Shown here: piece after piece, positions 14,101-26,172 of the stretch | Numbering within the stretch: position 1 is the stretch's first letter | How the letters are laid out: every line of letters starts with the position of its first letter | Assembly (NCBI GenBank): GCA_902459845.2 | Contig: CABPSV020000012.1 | Coordinates: 1 to 55,097, forward strand | Source of the DNA: Hepatocystis sp. ex Piliocolobus tephrosceles | Taxonomy: Eukaryota; Apicomplexa; Aconoidasida; Haemosporida; Plasmodiidae | DNA: 55,097 bases | Direction of reading: 5' to 3' | Notes under the pieces: generated by a model | What the model saw: the letters and a program-made list of their open reading frames with translations, nothing else | Told to the model about the DNA's origin: nothing | Databases searched by the model: none | Position numbers and translations under genes: made by a program

Positions 14101-17100
14101 AAACAATGCGTGAAAATTTGACATTAGAAGAAGAGAAATTAAAAGAATCGGATAGGCAGACAAATATTTTATTAGAAAAAGTAAAAAATGAATCGTTAAA
14201 GGCTGAAAAACAAAGTATTGAAGTATCTTTATTTCGAGATAAGTGTATAAAAGAAAAAGATATTATACTAAAAGAACAAGAAGAAGCAGACAAAGATTTA
14301 AAATTAGCTTTACCTTACTTACATGAAGCAGAAGAAGCTATAAAAAGTATAACTGCAAAAGATATTACTGAATTGAAGAGTATGAAAACACCATCCGATA
14401 TTATACGTATAGTGTTTGATGGTGTTTTACTATTGTTACAAGGTAAATTAAGAGAACCTCAGATATGTGTAAAATATGTAAATAAACAACATTTTGATTT
14501 TATTCGAGATTCTTTTGATGAATATTCTAAACCGTTAATGGCTGATATTCGCTTTTTAAATTTATTGTTTGATTTTTCTAAAAACGAGAAAGATAATATT
14601 AATGAAGAAACGATTGAGTTGTTGAAACCTTATATTGAGTCTAGTTTTTTTAAAACACATATTGCTAAAAAAGCGTCTGTTGCTGCTGAAGGGTTGTGTA
14701 AATGGGTAGGAGCTATGGTAATGTATCATCAAGCATCTAAAATAGTAAAACCCAAAATGAGTTATTTAAAAATACAAACAGATAGATTAGAAGATGCTTT
14801 AAAACAGTTGGCAGATGCAGAAGATTCGTTATTAAAAGCTCAGTTATTTGTTGAAAATTTAAATTTAGATATAGAAAATATGTTTAAAAAAAAAAAAACA
14901 TTAGAAGAGACTGCATTGAAGACAAAACAAAGAATAGAACAAGCGAATAAATTAATTAATGGGTTAGCTAGTGAAAAAGATAGATGGACTGAAGATTCTA
15001 ACAATTTTTTTAATATTAAAAAAAGAATAGTTGGTGATGTTTTTATTTGTTCTTCTTTTATTTCGTATTGTGGTATGTTTAATAAAGATTATCGTAACAT
15101 TCTTTTAAATGATATTTTTTATCATTACACAAAAAATGTAAAAAAAATTCCAGTTTCGTTAAACATAGATGTAATTAAATATGTGCTTTCGTCAGATGAC
15201 ACAAAAATATGTGATTGGAGCGTTCAGAAATTACCTAATGACAAATTAAGTATAGAAAATGCATTAATATGTGAAAACAGCAATAAATATGTTTTACTTA
15301 TCGATCCACAATGTCAAGCAAGTAATTGGATAAAGAATAAAGAATTTGCGAACAACTTAACGGATCAAAAATGTATAACCACATTTAATAGTAGAAAATT
15401 TAAAGAGAATTTAGAATATTGTTTAAGTGAAGGACACCCAATGCTAATTGAAAATATTGAAGAATATATAGATCCCATATTAGACTCTATTTTAGAAAAA
15501 CAGCTAATTAAAAAAGGAAAGAAAAGTTACATTATGATAGAAAATAATTTAATACAATATAATCCGAACTTTAATTTATTTATGACGACTAATTTACCAA
15601 ACCCTAATTATAACCCAGAAGTATATGCAAAATGTTGTGTAATTGATTTTACTGTGACAGTGCAAGGGTTAGAGGATCAGTTGTTAGGTCGAGTATTGAC
15701 AGAAGAGCAAAAGCACTTGGAAATAACATTAAAAAATATTATGATTGAAGTGAAGAATAATACTAAATCGTTACAAGATTTGGATAAACAATTATTATAT
15801 AAATTAAATACAAGTAGTTCTAATTTGATAGAAGATGAAGAGTTAATAGAAGTATTAAATAATACCAAAATATTATCAAAAGAATTGGAAATGAAATTAA
15901 AAGATAGTAATGAGAAAAAAAAAGAAATTAATGAAAAAAGGGAACAATATAGAAGTATAGCATTAAGAGGAAGTATATTATATTTTTGTATTGTAGATAT
16001 AACAAATGTAAATTATATTTATAATACATCATTACATCAATTTTTAGAACAATTTGATTTATCTATTAAAAAAGCTGAAAAAGCACAACATATTAAAAAA
16101 AGAGTGGAATATATTTTGTTTACTTTGACGAACTTAATTATTATTTATATGGAAAGATGTTTATTTGATCAACATAAAATTGTTTTTAAATTGTTAATTT
16201 CTTTGAAAATATTATTGTATGATAATGTAATAAGTAATAAAGATATTAGTTTTTTTTTGAATCCTCTTTCTCATTATACGGCTAGTAGCGATTTAAGTGC
16301 TGAGGTGTTACAAAGGAGTATAATGCAGGAGGATGGTGGTGGTAGTGGTACCCTTGTAAATGATTTGAACAAGGGGGAATTGACAGGTACGGGTGGAGTA
16401 GAACAAAGCAGAAATACAACTGGTGATAGTAACACACTTGATGTGGAGACTGTGGCAAATGTGGCAAATATAACAAACGCAACAAACGTAACAAACGCAA
16501 CAAACGTAACAAACGCAACAAACGTAACAAATACAACAAATGTAACAAATGCAACAAATACTAGCTCGAATACAACTTTAAACAGAACTAAAATGGAACC
16601 GTCAAAGACTGGTAAATATGGAAAGAATATAAAAGGTGCTGGTTCAAGTAAATGGTTATTAAAGAATGAAAAATTATACAAAACAATTGTATCTCTTTCA
16701 AATCATTCATTTGGTCATGGTAAAAATAATTGTTTTTTTTATGACATTTTAAATGTTATTCAACAAAATGAAATTGCTTGGAGAAATTATTACGACATTT
16801 TAGACATAGAGAATCGTATTATACCTTATTATAACGATCGCTTAGATGTGAATAGTAAAATTAGTAGTTTTATCAAATTATGTTTAATTAGATGTTTAAG
16901 AGAAGATAGAACTATTTTATGTGCAAATAAATTTGTTGATGAAATATTAAATCGAAATAGTGAAACAATAAAACATGAAACTTTTGAAAATATTTTTATT
17001 GAGTCAAGTAATAGAAAACCATTTTTATTTTTTTTATCATTATCAAGTGATCCTACTAATATGATTGATGATTTTGCAAAAAAATATAAAAAATATCCAA

Positions 17101-19412
17101 CAGATAAAATTTCAATGGGAGAAGGACAAGAAGTGATTGCAAAAGAGAAGTTAAAAAATGCATTAATAAGTGGAAATTGGTTAATAATGCAGAATTGTCA
17201 TTTAAATAAATTTTTTATAATAGAAGTATACAATATGTTAAAAAAATTAAATGAAATAGAAGATGATTTTCGTTTATTTTTAACTTCAGAGCCAGATAAT
17301 GAATTTCCTATTTGTATTTTACATGGTAGTATTAAAATATCTACTTCATTAAGTAGTGGAATTAAACATAATATGCGAAAAATATACAAAGAAATAATAA
17401 AAGAAGATATATTAGACAAAATAGATGATGATCAGTATAGAAAAATTATTTATTCATTATCATATCTCCATTGTGTTTTATGTGAACGTAAAAAATTTGG
17501 ACCATTAGGTTGGTGTGTTCCATATGAATTTACTATAACTGATTTATTTGCATCGTTTTTATTTATTGAAAAACATTTATATACTACTTTGTTAGTTAAT
17601 AGACCTATTGATTGGGAATCCATTCAGTATATGTTAGCAGAAGTACAATATGGTGGTAAAGTAACAGATGATTTGGATCGAGAATTATTACTTACCTATG
17701 TCCAATATTATTTTAATGATGAAGTTTTTAAAGTAAAAAATAAAACGATTGTTACATCAGGTAATACAAGTGGTGGTACTACTGGTATTGGTGGTATTAG
17801 TGGTATTGGTGGTATTAGTGGTATTAGTGGTATTGGTGGTATTAGTGGTATTGGTGGTATTAGTGGTATTAGTGGTATTGGTGGTGGTAATATTTCCACT
17901 GCTAATGAAAATGCAATAATAAGCAGTACAACTGGATCTATGCCTAAATTTAATGAAATAACAAATTTTAAACAGTTTATTGAAACATTGCCTAATATTG
18001 ATACACCTGCAGCACTAGAATTACATAATAATGCTGAAATAACTTACAGAGTAAATGAAACAAAAAATGTACTAAATTCTATTGTAGAAATTCAACCTAG
18101 AGATAAAGAACAAGGAGAAGAAAAAAGTATGTTAACAGTTGTAAAAGAAATGGCAGCTGATATTCTTTTAAAGTTACCAGAAAATATAAATTTAAATGAG
18201 ATAAAAAAAATTATTCATAGAAAACATAAAAATGTTTTACAATCATCACAACCACTCCATCAAACACAACAAATATCCCCTTTATCTACTACCCAACAAT
18301 TAAACGTAACACATAATAGCACTACTAGTAATCTTAATACTTCGAGTAAAAGTACAACAAGTGTTTCTAGTAGTATAGATAGTAATAATATAACTCATAA
18401 AAATAAAAATAAAGAAAGTGTTACAAATGTAAGTGAAAATGTTTTACATAAAAGTGGTAATGCAGCAAACAAAACTCAATCTGAAAAAAATATTATAGAT
18501 ATTAGTAACCACAGTATAGACAGTAAACTAAGACATAGTGCGAAAGGAATGCAAAAAAAAACAAACGAAGTTGTGATGGAGATTGAAAAAGATATAAGTT
18601 ACTGGGAAGATAATAATGAAGAAGAAAACAACGTACAATTTAATTATAGTCCTTTACAAATATTCTTTTTACAAGAAGCAGAACGAATTAAAAAAGTAAT
18701 TGATTTAGTAAAATTAAATTTGAATGATATTATAAGTGCAATTGATGGTTCTAAAATTATGACAACGGACTTACAAAACGATACAAAATATATTTATACA
18801 CAAAGCGTACCAAAAAAATGGATATATGATGCTAGTGAAACTGAAATATCATGGATATGCACGAACTTAAATCAATGGTTAAATATACTTCAATTAAGAT
18901 ACGAACAAATAATGAATTATATACATAATGGTAAATTAAAATCTTATTGGCTACCTGGTTTTTTTAATCCTCAAGGTTTTCTAACCAGTATGAAACAAGA
19001 AATTACAAGATTAAACAGAAAAGATCAACTATCATTAGATGAAGTAGTATTATATACTGATATAAAAAACTGTGATCTTGAAAAAATTAAAGAATATCCA
19101 GAACACGGTTTTTATATACATGGTTTATTCATTGAAGGTTCAAAATGGAATTGGCAAGAAGGGAAATTAGAAGAAAGTTCACCTAAAGTTTTATGTAAAA
19201 ATATGCCAGTTATACATGTTACTGTTTTATCAAATAAAGATAAAAAAGTAAAATTTATTAAAAGTAACAAACATTTGTTTTATGATTGTCCCGTATACAA
19301 ATATAACGTAAGGACTGATAAGTATTTTATTTTTAGGATTCAGTTGAAGACGGATGTGAATCCTTCTATATGGAAGTTGCGCGGTACGGCATTACTGTGT
19401 TCGAAGGATTAG
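885..19412 (+). CDS. Axonemal dynein heavy chain, outer-arm DNAH5/DNAH8-like
   Basis: ATP-driven minus-end microtubule motor, probably of the male gamete flagellum. Single exon, 6175 residues (family about 4500); low-complexity insertions account for the excess. The start follows an in-frame TAA at 876-878. The N-terminal stem (DHC_N1) begins around residue 590, and the linker (DHC_N2) lies around 2350-2700. P-loops: AAA1 GPAGTGKT at 2772 with Walker B CFDEFNRI; AAA2 GKTLTGKS at 3058; AAA3 GSTGSAKT at 3590 with FIDDM; AAA4 GVGGSGKK at 4048. The stalk coiled coils lie around 4385-4490 and 4615-4700 and flank a microtubule-binding domain. AAA5, AAA6 and the C-terminal domain follow. The C-terminal motif WLPGFFNPQGFLT resembles outer-arm gamma (DNAH5/8) chains. 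Insertions lie between AAA2 and AAA3 (3306-3399), between AAA3 and AAA4 (3886-3972), within AAA4 (4162-4252), after AAA5 (5142-5252) and near the C terminus (5624-5905). Dynein identity is certain; the subtype is inference. Confidence 0.97.
2099..2126 (+). repeat. 28-nt A homopolymer inside the dynein coding region
   Basis: A run of 28 A encodes about nine consecutive lysines, all AAA, in the poorly conserved N-terminal region near residue 406. The frame is open on both sides. A second A run near 3439-3457 encodes another lysine block. Such runs are prone to length error in sequencing and in replication. Confidence 0.9.
5433..5513 (+). repeat. 15-bp in-frame repeat in dynein (Gly-Gly-Gly-Asn-Ser)
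   Basis: The unit GGTGGTGGTAATAGT repeats with small variants and adds a Gly/Asn/Ser-rich linker to the tail. The period is a multiple of three, so the frame is kept. Confidence 0.85.
7135..7330 (+). repeat. 12- and 24-bp in-frame Thr/Pro/Ala repeat in dynein
   Basis: A 12-bp unit encoding Thr-Thr-Pro-Ala is followed by about four copies of a 24-bp unit encoding TTPTTAPV-like peptides. This stretch is richer in G+C than its surroundings. It sits between the stem and the linker. Confidence 0.85.
16464..16560 (+). repeat. 18-bp in-frame Asn/Thr repeat in dynein
   Basis: The unit ACAAACGTAACAAACGCA encodes TNVTNA repeats, inserted after AAA5 between conserved blocks. It is low-complexity, with no sign of a folded domain. 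Confidence 0.85.
17770..17890 (+). repeat. Gly/Ile/Ser in-frame repeat in dynein
   Basis: GGTATTGGT and GGTATTAGT blocks alternate and encode a GIGGISGI-type run within the large insertion in the C-terminal region, just after the conserved AAA6-proximal sequence. Confidence 0.85.
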
Positions 19413-19567
19413 TTTTTGAACAGGGCCTCTATTTTTGGATTCGCGTTTATTTACTTATTTTACTTTTTTTTTTTTTTTTTTTTGTTATTTTATATGTCGA
19501 ACTTATGTTACCCTTTATTGGTTTACTCTTTTTTCGTTTACTCTTTTTTCGTTTTTTACTTAAAATC

Positions 19568-19767
19568 GACTATTAAAAAATGACTATTAAAAAATGACTA
19601 TTAAAAAATGACTATTAAAAAATGACTATTAAAAAATGACTATTAAAAAATGACTATTAAAAAATGACTATTAAAAAATGACTATTAAAAAATGACTATT
19701 AAAAAATGACTATTAAAAAATGACTATTACAGATTGACCATTACAGATTGACTACTACAGATTGACT
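19568..19767. repeat. 14-bp minisatellite just downstream of dynein
   Basis: The unit GACTATTAAAAAAT is repeated about 14 times. The first ~11 copies are almost identical. The last three are variants in which TTACAGATT replaces TTAAAAAAT. It starts about 155 bp after the dynein stop codon, so it is probably within the 3' untranslated region. Confidence 0.92.
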
Positions 19768-20383
19768 ATTAAAAAAAAAAAAAAAAGTTAAAAACAAACA
19801 TACATACATATTGAGCATGCATTTTTTTCTTTTTATTTGAACCTGATTTGTTAAAAAGTTAACCCTACAGTAGACCTTTATTTTATATAATCGTTACAAA
19901 CTCGAAACACGTTTTCGATTCGAAAATTTAGTTTTTATTTTTATAACAAAATGTGTACATAATAATGCGCTTGAAGAATATAACAGGTGCATAAAGAACG
20001 GAGGAAAAAAACTAATATAATAACTTTTATTTATAAAGTTCGATCTTTTGTTTTTTTACTTCTATTATGTTTATTTATGTTTACTTTTTTTGGCAACCCC
20101 TTTTTACACGTGGTCCGCTTTAAAACATTTTTTTTGTAAAAACTGTTTAAGCGGTAAATACAAATTTAAAACGTCATGCAATTTAATTAGCACACACATA
20201 TGTATATACATATATGTATATGTACAGTACATTTTTTTTTTTTTTTTTTTTTTTTACATTTATAATTTTTTAACTCTACAATATCTACACTGTTTTGTTG
20301 TACATTTTTAGTATGTTCATTTGTCTGCTTATCAGCAAAATGGTTGATAAAAATAAAAAAAGCGATGTATACCATATTCATAT

Positions 20384-20433
<50 letters not shown>

Positions 20434-20549
20434 CACGCTAAGAAAGTTTTATCTAAGTACAAATGAACATATGCATATGTTTTTATTTTTTTTCTAGTCG
20501 TTCGTCCATTTGTTCATTGATTTTATATAATTTTATTTTTCAATATTTA

Positions 20550-20692
20550 AAGGTTTGTGGTTTGTTTTTGGTTTGTTTTTGGTTTGTTTGTGGTTTGTTT
20601 TTGGTTTGTTTGTGGTTTGTTTTTGGTTTGTTTGTGGTTTGTTTTTGGTTTATTTGTGGTTTGTTTGTGACTTGTTTGTGATTTGTTTGTGG
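20550..20692. repeat. 11-bp GT-rich minisatellite
   Basis: Alternating units TGGTTTGTTTT and TGGTTTGTTTG are repeated about 12 times. This is strongly strand-biased: G and T only on the plus strand, with almost no C or A. Confidence 0.88.
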
Positions 20693-21393
20693 GTGATTTA
20701 TTTTTTTTTGTAAATATGTAAGAAAAGATTGCTTTCTCTTTAATATATTTTTTTACCGAAGGTTAATCAATAGTTATAATAAGATTTCATGTTTTTGTTT
20801 TGTTTCTACATGGGGTTTTTGCAACATTAGTTGATGCAAGTATGTATGTAATGCACATGTAAGTATGTATATATGCTAACCTATACATATGTTTCTTAAT
20901 GTAGAGGTTTACTTTTTTTTTTTTTTTTTTTTTTTTTATTGTCTTTTTTCCGTATGAAAAGCATGCATTTTAATGATACTTATATGTAAGGATATTTTAT
21001 TTACATTGCCGTAATTTTTATACACACTTTTAAAAGAAAGAAACACAAATTACTAAGTAAATGACTTTTATGATGATATAATAAATTAAAGACTTCTACA
21101 TATTTTTGTAACGATTTCAATGTATAAATGTTTTTTTTTTAATTATATTTTAAACGTAAGTTTTTATTTTCATACTTGTTTTTAGTTTAAAGTCGTCATA
21201 TGTTAGTTATAAGTGCATATTGTATATGTATGAATTTATGCATAATAGGATTTTTTTATGATTTAATTTTATTTTAAATATAATATAAAGTTAATACGTT
21301 GTAATAATAGTTTTTCCTTTTTATTTACTATACCATTAATCATGTGGGCATAATGTGCGTGCATTTTTGAGCAGTATAAATGTGTTATACATG

Positions 21394-21429
<36 letters not shown>

Positions 21430-21954
21430 TTCACATGTACATTTTTAAGAAGTCGTTAATTTCTATTATATGAACTCATTTAACAAAAAAGGTAAATAAA
21501 TAAGCATATTTTATACTTTCAATTTTTGTTGCATTCATATAAAATTAATACATATAATACGAGGAGATTACTTATTTAGTAAATAAAAAATATAGAGGTA
21601 GAGGATTTTATTATTTATTTATTTTTATTTTTTTTTTTTTTTGGAAGGAGGGATTATGCGTATATAGCAATATAATTTTTATATATTATTATTTAAAAGC
21701 TTCTACTCATATTATTTGAACATTGAACATATTTATAACATGTATAAAATATACAATATGTATTCATATATAGATACATTAGTGAATATATATATATATA
21801 TATATATATTATATTATTTTTTTTTTTATTTTGCTTCTTAACGAACTTTTAAGAATGCGGTTGTTTATATAGTATTATATTAAATTTTTTTTTTTTTTTT
21901 TTTTTTGATAATTTTGTTTGGTACTATATAATTTTAAACATTTTTTCTGTTTGC

Positions 21955-22052
21955 TTATTTTATATGCATATTTTATATGCTTATTTTATATGCATATTTT
22001 ATATGCATATTTTATATGCATATTTTATATGCTTATTTTATATGCCTATCTT
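21955..22052. repeat. 13-bp minisatellite
   Basis: The unit TATGCATATTTTA, with TATGCTTATTTTA variants, is repeated about seven times in non-coding DNA. Confidence 0.88.
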
Positions 22053-22107
22053 ATGTTTTTTCCATTTTTTTACGTAGTAATATTTTTATAATTGAGTATT
22101 ATAACGT

Positions 22108-22145
<38 letters not shown>

Positions 22146-22793
22146 AGGACTTAGCTTTATAAATTTTATGTTTTAAATATAATGAAGTTTATTTTTACTT
22201 TGTTCTAATTTTAAAGTGAAATTTAATATAAACATTTTTATATTCCTACAAATTTTATATAATATTTGTAACCTATCTATATATATATTCTTCTTTTAAT
22301 TCAAAAAGATATAAAACGTTTTTTTAAAAAAAAAATAATAAAACAATAACTCTCAAATGTTAATCGAAATTAGGAGGGTAATTAATAAATGTTAATTTCT
22401 TTTCTCTCCTTCTCCCCCCCCCCAAAAAAAAAAAAAAAAATAAATGATCAAATGATCATGTAGATAAAGAAGTGAATGCATAGGTATATAAATTGACATA
22501 TAAACCATTAAATAAATGAATGGCCAAGTGGACCATTTAGCAAAATAACGAGTTAACGGATTGAAGAGTTAACGAATTGACGAATTAGTGATTTAGCCAT
22601 TTAGTGAGTCAATGAGTTAACAAATTAACGAATAAAAGACAAAAAAAAAATAAAAATCAAATAACATAATATATTATATTATAATATATTATAAATCTAA
22701 AAAAAATTGCCTTTGTCAACTTATTTTTCCTTTTTATAGTCAAATATCAAGCATAAATAGAAATAAAAAATTCTACAACAAATCAAATGTAAA

Positions 22794-22795
<2 letters not shown>

Positions 22796-22843
<48 letters not shown>
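22796..22843 (+). repeat. 48-nt poly(A) tract directly before the carrier start codon
   Basis: An uninterrupted run of 48 A ends two bases before the ATG at 22846. An upstream ATG near 22788 is followed at once by a TAA, so the ATG at 22846 is the likely start. Confidence 0.9.
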
Positions 22844-22844
<1 letters not shown>

Positions 22845-22845
22845 A

Positions 22846-25800
22846 ATGAATAATCTTTCAATTAATGATGTTTTTGATGACATCGAAATAGAATCTTTTG
22901 ATTTTATATGGGAAGAATGGGAAGAATATAAGGGAGACGTTCCTCTATGGCAACATATATGTTGTGGAAGTATTGCAGGGTTGATGGAACATGTTTGTAT
23001 GTATCCATTAGATACTCTTAAAACATATTACCAAACGAATGGTCATTTCAAAGGTGCATTAACAAATAACAGTAAAGCAAATAATTGTAATAATAGTAGT
23101 AATATTCATATGAATAACAAACAGTTTAATATGATCAAAGAAAATCCTAACTTACTAAATATTGATAAAAAAAAAATGTGTTCTTTAAATAAAAGCTGTA
23201 TTAACTGTATATATAATAATGCATGTTATCGTAATAATAATTATCACATGGGAGCAATTCCGTTTTACAATAAAAAAAATTTCTATGTTTCAAATGTATT
23301 TAATAATCTAAGAAAGCAACAACAAAATAATAAAAGAAACAAATTGAGTGGTAGTAATGGTATATATTTGAAAAGAAATGCGACAACAGAAGCTTGCGTA
23401 ATGAATAGAAAATTGGAAGAGACAAAGAGAATACATACAATGGATACAAAAAATTTGAGAAAAAGAAATAGTAACAAAAATTATAGTGTTAAAAACAAAT
23501 ATGTAATGTCCAAATATAAATGTGGATCTTCATCGAATATAGTAAAAATGTCTATAAATTTAAATAAAGATTCATCCAAAGTTTTTAATAACAACTGTTA
23601 CATTAACAAATGTCAAAATAACATAAATAATACTATGCTAATTGATGATAATAAACAAATGACTTACAAACCAATTTATAACAGTTTAAATGATAGTAAA
23701 AAACAAGGGGGAAATAGAAAAAGGAACATTATTTTAAATAGTTCAATTAATAAGTTGTCAAAAAGAGTAAACAATCAGTATAGTACAAACATAAACAAAC
23801 GACTGCTAAAAAAGAATTTACATTTGTATTTAGGCAGTTATAATGAGTTAAAGAACTCTCCAAATGGAATACCAAATAAGGATACATTTAAAGGAAGAAC
23901 TGCAGCAAAAGTTAATTCAAAAAGGTATAAAAAAGTAAAACATTTACAACAAATGGATCAGTATAAATTTATAATAAAAAATTTAAGAGTGCAAAAATTA
24001 AAACACGCTATACAATTTAATAATAAACTGAAGTTACTACTTGATAAGGTAGATGCAAATCATTTAAACATATATAATATTATGAACACAAGAAAAAATC
24101 GTATGTTTTTAATGAATTCAAGTTTTTTAAAAGGTAAATATATTCAAAATGGGGAAATAAATTATAATAATAGATTTTTTTCGTCTATTAAAAATGTTCA
24201 TATTTTAAATATAGTACATAATATAAAAAAGAATATTGTTGATATAATGAATAAATACTATAATATAAATAATGATAATAAAAGGGTTAAAAAAAATGAA
24301 TATTGTTTAAATTTTAGTTGTAACAGATATGGATATAAAGTAATTGGCCATGGTGGAAGCATGATTAATAGTGACATAAAGGCTAGTAGTAGGAATATTA
24401 TCAGTAATGACAGCACCTTTCGTTCGCCAATAAAAGAACTCATTGCGAGGAATAACCTTTTTGAAAAATTGCACAAACCCTATTTGTTTAACACGAACAG
24501 TAATACAAATAAACTAAACCAGTTGTTTTATTTTTTTAAAAATATAAAAAAGAAAATAGTTTTTTCAAATTATGATACTGTAAACAAAAATTCGTATTTC
24601 AAACCGAGTACGGGATTAAATAAAAATAGATATTTAAATAATTTTTTATTTTTACGAACGAACAATTCTATTTTTTTTAATAATATATTATGGTATGTTA
24701 AAAAAAATAACAATCTAAAAAAAGTAAATTGGTTTGGTGATAAATATGACATTAGTAAATCATTAATAAATAAATATCAAACTGAGTTAAATTCAAATAA
24801 TAAAATTACTTCACAGTTTAGTAAATATATTCAAAACTTTAATAGGTTTAATTTGTTTCAAAATATTTTATTTTTCAATATGAACGCGAACAAAATGAAT
24901 TTAATAAAGAGACATAATAGTACATTAATAAAAAATAATGTTACTAGTTTATACAAAGGAGTAAATGTTGTAGTATTAGGTTGTATTCCAGCTCACGCGT
25001 TGTACTTTTCAACATTTGAATATAGTAAGAAATATTTTTCAGGGAAAAACTTACATACAGCTACGGTTACTACTACAACTTCCATTTCTACCAATAATAA
25101 CAAAATAGATCGAACACACTACAAAATAAATGATTTAAATTATTCGAGCATAGCTATATGTGGTCTTTTAGCAACGCTTGCTCATGATTTAATAATTTCA
25201 CCCGTAGATACGATAAAACAAAGACTACAATTAGGAATAAACAAGAACTCTATTGATTCGATAAAACTATTAAAGGAATATGGAATTAAGAGTTTATATT
25301 TGAGTTTACCGATAACACTACTTATGAACGTGCCTTATCAGATTATCATGATTTGTACCAATGAAAAAATGAAGAAGATTTATTTTGAATATGTAAACAG
25401 TTTAACCAGTAGTAATGTCGGAGGTAAAAACGATTGTTCTAATAAATATAATGATAAAAACCAGAAGATGTCGAAAAACAATAGTAAACAATCACTTCCA
25501 GATTGTACTACTGTATACAATACAGAAAAAAATAACATTCCAATAAATGAAACTGATAATGATAAAAAATATGCTCATAATACTTTTAATAAAATGAATA
25601 ACTCAACATATGATGTGAGTTTTAACGGTTCAAAAATTCATGGTCATAGAATAGCTGATCTGTCGATTGTTGGGGGGGTTAAAGATAGCTACATCAGTGG
25701 TAACAGCAGTGGTAACAGCAGTGGTAACAGCAGTGGTAACAGCAGTGGTAGTAGCAGTGGTAGTAGCAGTGGTAGTAGCAGTGGTAACAGCAGTGATAGC

Positions 25801-26172
25801 AGCAGTGGTAACAGCAACAACGCGGAATTAAATAATATACATACATTCGATTATAACAAAAACGACTTTTTAAACAAGCCATTTAATCATGTTACTTCTT
25901 ATTTTATATGTGCTGGAATAGGTGGGGGTATAGCAGCTGTAATAACAAACCCACTAGATGTAATAAAAACGAGAATTCAAACTGGATGCTTTAGTTCAAA
26001 AAGTTTTAGTTTTTTTAAAGTTGTGTCTGATATATATCATAAAGAAGGACCTCATACTTTTTTCAAAGGTTCCTTAGTAAGAATGGCTTTATGTATACCT
26101 GCATCGGCTATATCTTGGGGAACATACGAAACGATGAAGCGTTTTTTTAAGGTTAACTTTAACTCAGCATGA
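22846..26172 (+). CDS. Mitochondrial carrier, mitoferrin (MRS3/MRS4) type, with giant insertion
   Basis: Inner-membrane carrier, probably importing ferrous iron for haem and Fe-S cluster synthesis. Single exon, 1108 residues (family about 300-350). All three carrier repeats are visible by their signatures: PLDTLKT at 54-60, PVDTIKQ at 786 and PLDVIKT at 1036. Mitoferrin-like landmarks are LYKGVNVVVLG followed by IPAHALYF (about 704-725), the second-repeat motif VDTIKQRLQLG, and IPASAISWGTYE near the C terminus. From memory, yeast Mrs3/Mrs4 have close matches to each. Residues ~67-695, in the first matrix-side loop, are an Asn/Lys-rich insertion not found in the family. A second insertion between repeats 2 and 3 carries a Ser/Gly/Asn repeat. 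Carrier identity is very secure; iron as substrate is inferred from the motifs. Confidence 0.93.
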   Translation: MNNLSINDVFDDIEIESFDFIWEEWEEYKGDVPLWQHICCGSIAGLMEHVCMYPLDTLKTYYQTNGHFKGALTNNSKANNCNNSSNIHMNNKQFNMIKENPNLLNIDKKKMCSLNKSCINCIYNNACYRNNNYHMGAIPFYNKKNFYVSNVFNNLRKQQQNNKRNKLSGSNGIYLKRNATTEACVMNRKLEETKRIHTMDTKNLRKRNSNKNYSVKNKYVMSKYKCGSSSNIVKMSINLNKDSSKVFNNNCYINKCQNNINNTMLIDDNKQMTYKPIYNSLNDSKKQGGNRKRNIILNSSINKLSKRVNNQYSTNINKRLLKKNLHLYLGSYNELKNSPNGIPNKDTFKGRTAAKVNSKRYKKVKHLQQMDQYKFIIKNLRVQKLKHAIQFNNKLKLLLDKVDANHLNIYNIMNTRKNRMFLMNSSFLKGKYIQNGEINYNNRFFSSIKNVHILNIVHNIKKNIVDIMNKYYNINNDNKRVKKNEYCLNFSCNRYGYKVIGHGGSMINSDIKASSRNIISNDSTFRSPIKELIARNNLFEKLHKPYLFNTNSNTNKLNQLFYFFKNIKKKIVFSNYDTVNKNSYFKPSTGLNKNRYLNNFLFLRTNNSIFFNNILWYVKKNNNLKKVNWFGDKYDISKSLINKYQTELNSNNKITSQFSKYIQNFNRFNLFQNILFFNMNANKMNLIKRHNSTLIKNNVTSLYKGVNVVVLGCIPAHALYFSTFEYSKKYFSGKNLHTATVTTTTSISTNNNKIDRTHYKINDLNYSSIAICGLLATLAHDLIISPVDTIKQRLQLGINKNSIDSIKLLKEYGIKSLYLSLPITLLMNVPYQIIMICTNEKMKKIYFEYVNSLTSSNVGGKNDCSNKYNDKNQKMSKNNSKQSLPDCTTVYNTEKNNIPINETDNDKKYAHNTFNKMNNSTYDVSFNGSKIHGHRIADLSIVGGVKDSYISGNSSGNSSGNSSGNSSGSSSGSSSGSSSGNSSDSSSGNSNNAELNNIHTFDYNKNDFLNKPFNHVTSYFICAGIGGGIAAVITNPLDVIKTRIQTGCFSSKSFSFFKVVSDIYHKEGPHTFFKGSLVRMALCIPASAISWGTYETMKRFFKVNFNSA
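25690..25818 (+). repeat. 12-bp in-frame Ser-Gly-Asn-Ser repeat in the carrier
   Basis: The unit GGTAACAGCAGT and its variant GGTAGTAGCAGT are repeated about ten times. They encode a flexible linker between carrier repeats 2 and 3. Confidence 0.9.

Larger units (their letters stand above)
19413..22845. other. Intergenic region, dynein to carrier (3.4 kb)
   Basis: I see no gene here. The short open frames are made of poly-T and AT-rich DNA. The region holds a 14-bp minisatellite at 19568-19767, an 11-bp TGGTTTGTTT repeat, a 13-bp TATGCATATTTTA repeat, TA dinucleotide runs near 21396 and 21788, a T run of exactly 48 nt at 20386-20433 and an A run of 31 nt near 22114-22144. Around 22500-22630 there is a degenerate repeat related to GAGTTAACGAATT. 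It should contain the 3' end of dynein and the promoter of the carrier gene, but I cannot place either. Confidence 0.6.
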
